From the NCBI GenBank assembly GCA_028141885.1, contig JAOIQU010000022.1, positions 1 to 24,801 on the forward strand: DNA of 24,801 nt, read 5' to 3'. The translations under genes were made by a program, and so were the position numbers. The stretch is from Flavobacteriales bacterium (GTDB lineage: Bacteria > Bacteroidota > Bacteroidia > Flavobacteriales > UA16). Below, one piece after another: positions 1-6,165 of this stretch. The notes below the pieces were generated by a model. It saw only the letters and a program-made list of their open reading frames with translations. It searched no databases and was not told the origin of the DNA. Positions within the stretch are counted from its first letter, which is position 1. Each line of letters opens with the position of its first letter.

Positions 1-1572
1 CAACGCCAGGGATTCAAAGGAACACCTGGGTTTGGGCTGGCCAACAACTTCTTTGTTCGGTGGAACCACTCCCAAGATCCTCGCGCTCGGCCCAATTCGC
101 GCTTCAATGCGTCCGTGAATTTTGGGTCTTCCGGAAACTTTCAGCAGAACCTCAATAGCAGCCAAGAGGAGTATTTGTCCAACACGTTCCAGTCCAGTTT
201 GCAATGGACGGCCAACGTGCCTCGCACTCCGTTTTCGACCAACATCAGCGCGCGGCACAATCAAAATTCCTTGACTGGAAACGTGTCTGTGACGGTGCCT
301 TCGTTGTCCCTGAACATGCAACGGACAAGCCTGGCCAAACTGGTTGGATTGACGGCAGGTCGGTCGTCGCTTTTGGATGGGGTTGCGGTCACGTACAGCA
401 GCCAAATGGAGAACACCCTGCAGGGTCCGGACAGTCTGTTTGGGGCGCAAGATTGGCGGAATTTGAAAATACGTAACGGACTGAAGCACAACATTAAAAT
501 GTCATCTAGTTCAAGTGTTGGTTTCATTTCTTTGGCGCCGACGTTCACCTACGATCAGTACGATTCGTTTCAACGGTTGGACGTGACAGAGGTCCCTGTG
601 GGCGCGGATTCTGTTGCCCTCGTGACGGACACGTTGGGCGGATATCAATCCACCAATGAATGGCGTCTGGGCGTGTCTGCGAGCACCCGATTCTACGGGT
701 TGTTCAACTTGCCGGGCAAGGGCAGGGTCAAGGCCATCCGACATGTGCTGTCACCCAACGTTGGATTCAGCTATCAGCCGGAGCGACTCCGAGACCAAAC
801 TTTGGTCACGGCCAGCGACGAGGTCAATTGGAACCCCTATGCCTTGGGGCGATACGTCCCAACCGATCGACGGGAGGCGGGTTCATTGAATTTCAGCTTG
901 GGCCAAAACCTCGAAGCGAAGGTGGCTGACCGGGAAACGGGGGAATTGAAGAAGGTGAAAATCCTCGACAACCTGGGCACATCCGGCAATTACAACTTCA
1001 TTGCCGATTCGCTCCAGCTCTCGGATTTGCAGACACGCGCCTTCACGTCGCTGTTCAATCGGGTCAACGTCAACCTCAACGCCACCCACACGGCCTATGC
1101 CCGCGACTCTGTCACGGGGGGTACAGTGAATCGGTTCTTGGCAGCCGAAGGGGGGGGGCTGGTCCGGCTCAAGCGCCTGACTGGCGCAGTCGGAACGCGC
1201 ATCAATGCCACTCAAGGCGCGGCGAATCCTTGGAACTTGCGCCTGGACTACAACGTGAATCTGCTCCGCAAATGGGCGCCGGAGCTTGGGAGGGACACCA
1301 GTGCTGTGACCCATGCGGTCAGCGCAAGAGGGGGATTCAGCGTGGAGCAAAAATTCAAGGTGGATGTCACCTCAGGGTACGACCTGGCCCGACGGGAATT
1401 CACCCCGACCAATTTGAACTTCTACGTGGACTTGCATTGCTGGGAGTTCTCCTTCAATTGGATTCCCTTTGGGGTGCGCAGAAGCTTTTCTCTTCGGCTG
1501 AATGTGAAGTCGGCGCTGCTTCGTGACCTCAAACTTGAGGCCAGAGGTTCGCAAGGACAGTTCTTGTTCTGA
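1..1572 (+). CDS. lptD: LPS-assembly outer-membrane protein LptD, C-terminal part (5' end outside window)
   Basis: Reading frame 1 is open from the first base of the window to a TGA at 1570-1572, so this is the 3' end of a longer gene; the first in-window start-like codon (GTG at 115) is internal. The visible 523 residues are rich in alternating polar and hydrophobic strands, with many Asn, Ser and Thr, as in outer-membrane beta-barrels. A stretch reading RWNHSQDPRARPNSRF and the C-terminal LNVKSALLRDLKLEARGSQG are what I recognise from Bacteroidota LptD/OstA-like proteins. The protein ends in Phe, as many barrel proteins do. LptD inserts lipopolysaccharide into the outer leaflet of the outer membrane. 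A run of nine G at 1150-1158 lies in the frame and encodes three Gly. The N-terminal LptA-like domain is not visible. Family call fairly sure; another large barrel protein is the alternative. Confidence 0.82.
   Translation, partial: QRQGFKGTPGFGLANNFFVRWNHSQDPRARPNSRFNASVNFGSSGNFQQNLNSSQEEYLSNTFQSSLQWTANVPRTPFSTNISARHNQNSLTGNVSVTVPSLSLNMQRTSLAKLVGLTAGRSSLLDGVAVTYSSQMENTLQGPDSLFGAQDWRNLKIRNGLKHNIKMSSSSSVGFISLAPTFTYDQYDSFQRLDVTEVPVGADSVALVTDTLGGYQSTNEWRLGVSASTRFYGLFNLPGKGRVKAIRHVLSPNVGFSYQPERLRDQTLVTASDEVNWNPYALGRYVPTDRREAGSLNFSLGQNLEAKVADRETGELKKVKILDNLGTSGNYNFIADSLQLSDLQTRAFTSLFNRVNVNLNATHTAYARDSVTGGTVNRFLAAEGGGLVRLKRLTGAVGTRINATQGAANPWNLRLDYNVNLLRKWAPELGRDTSAVTHAVSARGGFSVEQKFKVDVTSGYDLARREFTPTNLNFYVDLHCWEFSFNWIPFGVRRSFSLRLNVKSALLRDLKLEARGSQGQFLF
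1150..1158 (+). repeat. Nine-G homopolymer inside lptD
   Basis: Nine consecutive G occupy 1150-1158 and are read as Gly-Gly-Gly in the lptD frame. This is the longest mononucleotide run I noticed in the window. Such tracts can slip in replication or in sequencing. Confidence 0.9.
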
Positions 1573-1589
1573 CTTGAAGAGGCCTGGGC

Positions 1590-1757
1590 TCACCCGCGCA
1601 GCAACCAGCGGTACAGCATCACGCAAAGGCAAAGCAAAAACGCCAAGAAGCTGATCTTGTTGATGCCGTGCATCATGCGCAAATTCAACCCCGATTCTTT
1701 GTCCTTTTTGAAGAGGTTAAGAGGGTTGATGTAGAAAAGTAACTTCTTGAAAAACAT
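1590..1757 (-). CDS. Small single-span membrane protein, DUF6728-like (55 aa)
   Basis: The ATG at 1757-1755 opens a 55-codon frame that ends with TGA at 1592-1590. The product begins MFFKKLLFYINPLNLFKK, continues with a KDKESGLNLRMMHGINKIS segment, and ends in a hydrophobic helix (about residues 36-49) followed by RWLLRG. A basic, aromatic N-terminus, a conserved-looking MMHGIN block and one C-terminal membrane span are what I associate with the DUF6728 family of short Bacteroidota proteins. No biochemical function is known to me. It lies 18 bases downstream of ridA on the same strand, so the two are probably co-transcribed. It ends 17 bases from the end of convergent lptD. The ORF is short and easily missed, but the orderly amphipathic-then-hydrophobic layout argues that it is real. 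Confidence 0.72.
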   Translation of the reverse strand: MFFKKLLFYINPLNLFKKDKESGLNLRMMHGINKISFLAFLLCLCVMLYRWLLRG

Positions 1758-1775
1758 GATGTTGTGATTCTTTGA

Positions 1776-2156
1776 TTAGTGCCTTGATGCAATCATGGAG
1801 ATTTCCACCCTTGCCCCCTTGGGCAAGGCTTTGACCGCCACGGCTTCCCGTGCCGGAAAGGGCTCGGGCATGGCCGCCCGATATGCGGCATCCATCTCGG
1901 CATAGTCGTCCATCGTTGTCAAAAAAACCGACACCTTCACCACGTTGTTCAACGCAAGATCCGCCGCCTTGAGGATGGCCTCTGCATTTCGGATGCATCG
2001 CGTTGTGGCTTCTTGCATGTCCTCTGAAACGAGGTTGCCAGAATTGGGGTCGAGTGGGATTTGGCCGCTGACAAAGACCAACCCTGCGGCTTCAGCTGCT
2101 TGGCTGTATGCAGCGACGGGTTGAGCGGCTGAAGAGGTGTTGACGCGTGAGGACAT
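1776..2156 (-). CDS. ridA: RidA family enamine/imine deaminase
   Basis: This 126-residue protein has the full length of the RidA/YjgF/UK114 family. RidA hydrolyses reactive 2-aminoacrylate-type enamines and imines released by PLP enzymes, protecting other PLP enzymes from damage; it works as a cytosolic trimer. Visible family marks are VSGQIPLDP (29-37), the helix TRCIRNAEAILKAAD (52-66), PAREAV with Arg103 and ARVEISMIA with Glu118. The Arg and Glu match the substrate-carboxylate and catalytic-water positions of characterised RidA. The ATG at 2156 gives the normal family length. A TAGCTTTG box lies just upstream on this strand (2190-2183), and pabA diverges from the same 41-base gap. The DUF6728-like gene follows. 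Confident family assignment. Confidence 0.93.
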   Translation of the reverse strand: MSSRVNTSSAAQPVAAYSQAAEAAGLVFVSGQIPLDPNSGNLVSEDMQEATTRCIRNAEAILKAADLALNNVVKVSVFLTTMDDYAEMDAAYRAAMPEPFPAREAVAVKALPKGARVEISMIASRH

Positions 2157-2164
2157 GCTTGGGG

Positions 2165-2172
2165 TAATTTTG
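2165..2172 (+). promoter_or_regulatory. Bacteroidota-type -7 box (TAATTTTG) for pabA
   Basis: TAATTTTG matches the Bacteroidota -7 consensus TAnnTTTG, ending 25 bases before the pabA ATG. A TTG triplet at 2140-2142, 22 bases upstream, could serve as the -33 element. The match is by eye only. Confidence 0.5.
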
Positions 2173-2182
2173 CGGAGGCACC

Positions 2183-2190
2183 CAAAGCTA
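2183..2190 (-). promoter_or_regulatory. Bacteroidota-type -7 box (TAGCTTTG) for ridA
   Basis: On the minus strand 2190-2183 reads TAGCTTTG, an exact TAnnTTTG match, 26 bases before the ridA ATG. I see no convincing -33 element. The same octamer occurs before pyrE. Confidence 0.45.
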
Positions 2191-2197
2191 CGCCAGC

Positions 2198-2839
2198 ATG
2201 CGCATCACCTTGTTTGACAACCACGATTCCTTCACATGGAACCTCGCGCATGACCTCGAGCGATTGAACGGCGTTGAGGTGGAAGTAATTCGGGAGGGGA
2301 GCTGGGAGGACAGGTGTTGGGAGACCACGGAAGCTTTGGTGCTTTCGCCTGGCCCCGGGTTGCCGCAGGAACGAGGTCAGTTGATGGCCGTCACGGCTCA
2401 AGCGATTGAGCGAGGCGTTCCGGTGTTGGGGGTCTGTCTGGGCATGCAGGCGTTGGCTTTGCACTTTGGGGGGCGCCTACTTAACCTCGAAGCACCACTC
2501 CATGGCCGACAATTGAACATGGAGGTGAGTTCAGATGCCGCGTCTGTGGGGCCTCTGGCGTCGATGTGGGCCCGTTTGAACCCGGAGGAACAAGTGGGGC
2601 ATTACCACAGCTGGGTGGTGGATGCGTCTTCGTTGCCGGATGAACTGCATGTGAACGCCCGCAGCAGTCAGGGTTTTCCTCTGGCCATGTGCCACAAGAC
2701 CCTTCCCGTTGCGGGCGTCCAATTTCATCCCGAGTCAGTGCTCACTCCCAGCGGGAGGGATCTGCTTCAAGGATGGGTTGAAGCGTCTCAGCGTTGTTTG
2801 GCCATCTCGGCCTCAAACGCCTCCTTGAACTTCTCGTAG
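2198..2839 (+). CDS. pabA: Aminodeoxychorismate/anthranilate synthase glutamine amidotransferase subunit
   Basis: This 213-residue protein is a class I glutamine amidotransferase of the PabA/TrpG group. It releases ammonia from glutamine and passes it to PabB or TrpE, for folate or tryptophan synthesis. The start MRITLFDNHDSFTWNLAHDL is typical of the group. The oxyanion segment is LSPGPGLP (49-56), the nucleophile is Cys80 in GVCLGMQ, and His177/Glu179 in FHPES complete the triad. The synthase partner is not in the window, so PabA and TrpG cannot be separated; dual use is common. The final ~17 residues extend past the usual end, and the last 52 bases overlap the 3' end of the convergent lipoprotein gene at 2788. 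This may be a read-through of a lost earlier stop. Confidence 0.88.
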   Translation: MRITLFDNHDSFTWNLAHDLERLNGVEVEVIREGSWEDRCWETTEALVLSPGPGLPQERGQLMAVTAQAIERGVPVLGVCLGMQALALHFGGRLLNLEAPLHGRQLNMEVSSDAASVGPLASMWARLNPEEQVGHYHSWVVDASSLPDELHVNARSSQGFPLAMCHKTLPVAGVQFHPESVLTPSGRDLLQGWVEASQRCLAISASNASLNFS

Positions 2840-3354
2840 TTGTACTCCGCACGAATGCGCTCGTCTTGCGACAAACGTTGGTTGTAGCGAGACACCAATT
2901 CCTCTCCAGAGAGTTCGATGGCCATGTAGCTGACGTAGTTGCCGTCTTGCTTTTGGGTCAAACGTTCACATGCGGTGATGGCGCCTGAAAGTTGCTGATC
3001 CACCACGGTCCGAGCGAGGTCGTTGAACGTCTCGGTCACTTCTTCCGCATTGTTGAATTTGGAGCTGTTGACGTAGTTGTCGGTGACGATTTCGATCGTG
3101 GCATTGATGGAACGAGCCAAACGAGCTTCGGCGTTTGAACGTGCCATTTTCTTGGCCGTTTCGCGGCTCATGCTTTCGCCTGTGGCCGTTGCACGGAAGT
3201 GGTCCTTGTCGCTTTTGTACTCGTCTCCAGCGCAGTATTCGAGGATTTCAACTTCGCCTGCTTGGTTGGGGGTGATGGTCTCGCCGCTGCTGCATCCCAT
3301 CATGGTGACGCCGGCAATGAACACGGCGAGGGGGAAGGTCTGTCGTAGGTTCAT
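2788..3354 (-). CDS. LPP20-like lipoprotein, short (188 aa)
   Basis: The N-terminus has a basic start, a hydrophobic stretch (8-19) and MMGC with Cys21, which fits a type II signal peptide and lipid attachment. The mature part holds ATATGESMSRETAKKMARSN, then AEARLARSINATIEI, then a polar helix and a strand reading YVSYMAIELSGEELV. This order (short strand, helix carrying an AxxxA run, strands ending with a YVSY/MAIE-type segment) resembles the LPP20 family of bacterial lipoproteins. No enzymatic residues are evident. It is the last gene of a three-gene minus-strand unit, 48 bases after the longer LPP20-like lipoprotein. Its 3' end overlaps pabA by 52 bases. Likely location is the outer membrane; the role is unknown. 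The LPP20 assignment is from pattern only. Confidence 0.72.
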   Translation of the reverse strand: MNLRQTFPLAVFIAGVTMMGCSSGETITPNQAGEVEILEYCAGDEYKSDKDHFRATATGESMSRETAKKMARSNAEARLARSINATIEIVTDNYVNSSKFNNAEEVTETFNDLARTVVDQQLSGAITACERLTQKQDGNYVSYMAIELSGEELVSRYNQRLSQDERIRAEYNYEKFKEAFEAEMAKQR

Positions 3355-3402
3355 GAGTGAAGAATTTTGATGAATGTACGAGTTGAATTTGAATGTCTGG
3401 TT

Positions 3403-4773
3403 TCACAAACCGTGCCAAACACGAATCAAGCCCGGCACGAAGGTGTCGGACATTTCTTCGGAGGCCTTGCCGTAGGCGGCATCCGTGGCACGAGCGAGGT
3501 CGAGTTGAATGCCTTTGACAGACGTCAAGGTTTTGGTGTAGAGGGTTTCTCCGCGTCGGTTGGTGACCGTGCCCACGACGTCTGCATAGACGGTGGTGAA
3601 GCCTTGGCCACTTCCGCCGGGCCTGGCGTCGGCTTGAACCGTGAGGACCATGTCGGCCTGGCTCGCGTCGTTGCGCAGCGCAATGTGGGCTTCTACAAGG
3701 GCCTGCTTCAAGGCTGGAAGTAGAACGCTTTGGTCGCGTTTCTTGCCAAACGCCCTCTCCTCGACCACCAACGCGAGCTCGACGGGCGCCAGCTCCACAC
3801 GCACCCTCAGGGGCGCGCTTTGAATGCCATTCGCGGCTTGTCGGAACGGGTGGGTGAGGGGCAGTCCCTTCACAAAGGACATCGCATCCACATTCACTTC
3901 CAGCAAGGTGGATTTGATCCCTGGTTCGAACTTTTCGAGCACGATGTGGGCCACACCATTGGCGTCGGTCACCACGTCGCCTCGGGTTGGGAAATCGCTG
4001 CGCTTGTACCGGTAGCTGAGCCCCACATTGGGCGCAGGCTTGCCGTCAAGCAAAACGTGGATGTGGGCCGTGCTGCTGAAGGAGTCTTCAACCACCAAGG
4101 TCAGGACCGAATCTTCTGCGACCAATTGCAGTCCTGCCATGCAATCGTCGAGCATGCGGATCAAAGAGTCTGGCACGGCCGTTTCGGTCCCATCGGCGCC
4201 AACGTGCATCATCGGGCGGTCCATGTAGGGCCGCACCGCATCGAGTCCGCGTATCGCGGCATCGACGGCCTGCTGCACTTGGGTAGAGCTTCTTGCGTTG
4301 CGTGCCGACTGCAGGTGTCCCCACGCGACGTTCAGTGCAGTTTGTCGTTTGGTTTCTTGGAGCTGCGCGTGTTTGACCTTGTTCAATTCGTAGTACACCA
4401 TCACCTCCGCATCGGTGGTGTATGTGTCCACAAGCGTGAAGCCTTCAAGGTCTTCGTTGGTGGTGCTCCTCGATTCCGCAGCAAACGATTCACTCAACCA
4501 ACCATTCACCTGAAGGGCATTGGTGGTGTTGGTCGATTGCACTTGGACTCTGATTTCACGAGACAGGTTGTCCAAGGAGTTTTGCTTGGCCACGGCCTCA
4601 GCATCCAAGGGGTGCGCCAATTTGGAGGCGCTGCCAATGCCGATGTAGTAACCCGGTTTGACCGGGGATTGAAGCACCCAAGCAGGGGCAGGCGCGACGA
4701 CGACCTTGGGCCCTGAGCAGCTGGCGATCAGCAGGAGCATGCTCCCAAGGGTTATGGACAAAGCTGCTCTCAT
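3403..4773 (-). CDS. Multidomain lipoprotein with N-terminal LPP20-like domain (456 aa)
   Basis: The signal peptide (residues 1-18) ends in LLIASC with Cys19 as the lipid site. Residues about 30-165 look like an LPP20 domain: GYYIGIGSASK, then the helix DAEAVAKQNSLDNLSREIRV, then a strand pair ending VMVYYELNK. Residues about 220-330 read as an Ig-like beta module with VVTDANGVAHI, a common turn of surface beta-sandwiches. The last ~110 residues (ALVVEERAFGKKR onward) have an alternating helix/strand pattern with DMVLTVQADARPGG and VYADVVGTVTNRRGETLY, reminiscent of small domains in assembly lipoproteins. The gene starts 3 bases after the CsgG-like gene stops, so the two are translationally close. 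No catalytic motif is seen. The domain architecture resembles the FlgT/LPP20 group loosely; the function is unknown. Confidence 0.78.
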   Translation of the reverse strand: MRAALSITLGSMLLLIASCSGPKVVVAPAPAWVLQSPVKPGYYIGIGSASKLAHPLDAEAVAKQNSLDNLSREIRVQVQSTNTTNALQVNGWLSESFAAESRSTTNEDLEGFTLVDTYTTDAEVMVYYELNKVKHAQLQETKRQTALNVAWGHLQSARNARSSTQVQQAVDAAIRGLDAVRPYMDRPMMHVGADGTETAVPDSLIRMLDDCMAGLQLVAEDSVLTLVVEDSFSSTAHIHVLLDGKPAPNVGLSYRYKRSDFPTRGDVVTDANGVAHIVLEKFEPGIKSTLLEVNVDAMSFVKGLPLTHPFRQAANGIQSAPLRVRVELAPVELALVVEERAFGKKRDQSVLLPALKQALVEAHIALRNDASQADMVLTVQADARPGGSGQGFTTVYADVVGTVTNRRGETLYTKTLTSVKGIQLDLARATDAAYGKASEEMSDTFVPGLIRVWHGL

Positions 4774-4776
4774 GGT

Positions 4777-6165
4777 TCAAGGAATCAAAACCCGCAATTC
4801 ACGCTCAATCGCGCTTTGGATTTGGTTGGCCAATTGCCGGCTTGCCTCGTCGGCCAAGACGTCCCGGTTTTTCAGGGTCTTGCGTGCTGAAAACAATCGA
4901 TCTCGTTCACGGCGCCCGCTGCTGCCAATCCGAACGCCAGTGACGCCGGCGAGGTAGAATTTGGATTTGTTGCCGTTGTAGGTGATGTACCGGATGTCGT
5001 CAGAAACGTTGCCGTACAGGGTGTTTGTGGCGATGACTTCACCGGTGGAGGTCGAGATGAACTTGTACGTGCAGGCAATGCTCATGGACGCCTCCTGTTG
5101 GTGCTCGCGGTAGGCGACTTCTCGGTATTTGGTCTCCATGTACTTCTTGCCTTCCTCGTTCACCCGCTCGACTTTGTACTGTTCGTAGCCGATTTGCTTG
5201 CTGGAGGTCATTGGCCCCACGCTGTGGTTGGCCGTGGTGATGGTGGCTTTCAGCAGGGCTTTGGCGCCCAAAATGTTCCCAAGTTCCACGTCTCCACCAG
5301 AGGTCAACCCATTCATGCCCATGTTCTGCTCCTGCAGAATGAGGCCCAAACTCTCTCGATCCACCACCTTCAAAAAGGGGTCATCGGTGTCCATCAGTCG
5401 CTGCTCGACCATCGATTGCACTTTCACCTCGAGGTTCACCAAGCTCGAACCGTTCTTGAATTCAACCAGCGCAATGGTGAAGCGGCCTTCCTCCAAAGAC
5501 GCTTGACGACGCTCCGAAGCATCCTTGTATGACGCATTTTCATCGATGACCTCGCCAAAGACCTTGTATGCTTCACGAAACCGCCCCGCCTCTTGCGCTT
5601 CTGCGCCGCTTCGGTAACGAGGTTCGCAGTAGGCGACCACGCGTAACGCAGGCGCATCTTCATAGGTGCCGTCCAGGTCGAGAATGGCATCGAATTCGCG
5701 CAGCGCCTCGTCGAACGCTTCTGATTCAAGAAGTTCATTCGCCTTGCGGTAGGATTCATCGAGGTGGGCGTTTTTCACCGTTTCATAGGTGGCGCGCTTC
5801 GCCTCGGGGAAGGCCAGGTCGACTCCGACCGCTTCGAGTTTTTGATCCCAAGCTTCAGCCTCATGCCACGCGTCGAGGGCGCCTTCGCGCTGGTGGTTCA
5901 TCACCGCTTGATCGAACGAGGAGATGTGTTGTGCGAGTACGATTTGTCCCGTGCGTTTGAGTCCCACCATGGCGTCGACGTTGGTCAGCTTTTTGATCAC
6001 CGCGGTGTAATAGAGGTTGGCGGCTTGTGGGGTCATGCCGGCTTCTTCCATTTTGGCTGCGCGTTTGACAAAAGCCTTGGAGCCGTTGCATCCTGAGAAC
6101 GATCTGAACCGCGCTTCGCTGGGGATGGTCGGTATGTTTGAAGAACGGCATGAAACAGCGTCCAA
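4777..6165 (-). CDS. TPR-containing CsgG/HfaB-like surface protein; start uncertain
   Basis: Residues about 30-215 are helical with TPR-like units such as ESEAFDEALREFDAILDLD and EAGRFREAYKVFGEVIDEN. From about 228 the protein reads IALVEFKNGS, then VVDRESLGLILQEQ (267-280) and GAKALLKATIT, the pattern of CsgG/HfaB/LpoB-type nucleotide-free alpha/beta domains. CsgG proteins form outer-membrane secretion pores; most relatives have other envelope roles. The 462-residue length starts from TTG at 6165. FSGCNGSK with Cys26 looks like a lipobox, yet no hydrophobic signal segment precedes it in this frame or in the other two. The first in-frame ATG is at 6051, after the Cys. The TTG also lies inside a TAATTTTG box. 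The start is therefore unresolved: a frameshift, an unusual start codon, or a cytoplasmic product from 6051 are all possible. Confidence 0.75.
   Translation of the reverse strand: MDAVSCRSSNIPTIPSEARFRSFSGCNGSKAFVKRAAKMEEAGMTPQAANLYYTAVIKKLTNVDAMVGLKRTGQIVLAQHISSFDQAVMNHQREGALDAWHEAEAWDQKLEAVGVDLAFPEAKRATYETVKNAHLDESYRKANELLESEAFDEALREFDAILDLDGTYEDAPALRVVAYCEPRYRSGAEAQEAGRFREAYKVFGEVIDENASYKDASERRQASLEEGRFTIALVEFKNGSSLVNLEVKVQSMVEQRLMDTDDPFLKVVDRESLGLILQEQNMGMNGLTSGGDVELGNILGAKALLKATITTANHSVGPMTSSKQIGYEQYKVERVNEEGKKYMETKYREVAYREHQQEASMSIACTYKFISTSTGEVIATNTLYGNVSDDIRYITYNGNKSKFYLAGVTGVRIGSSGRRERDRLFSARKTLKNRDVLADEASRQLANQIQSAIERELRVLIP
6133..6140 (+). promoter_or_regulatory. Bacteroidota-type -7 box (TATGTTTG) for the amidase operon
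   Basis: TATGTTTG matches TAnnTTTG and ends nine bases before the amidase ATG at 6150. If used, transcription would begin within a few bases of the start codon. The -33 element is weak or absent. Confidence 0.4.

Noticed and set aside
1527..1540. Palindrome CCTCAA-AC-TTGAGG near the end of lptD
   Set aside because: It is within coding sequence, has a two-base loop and no T-run.
3730..4716. 328-codon plus-strand open frame opposite the long LPP20-like lipoprotein
   Set aside because: His-rich, no signal or motif; the minus-strand product has a lipobox and domain-like segments.
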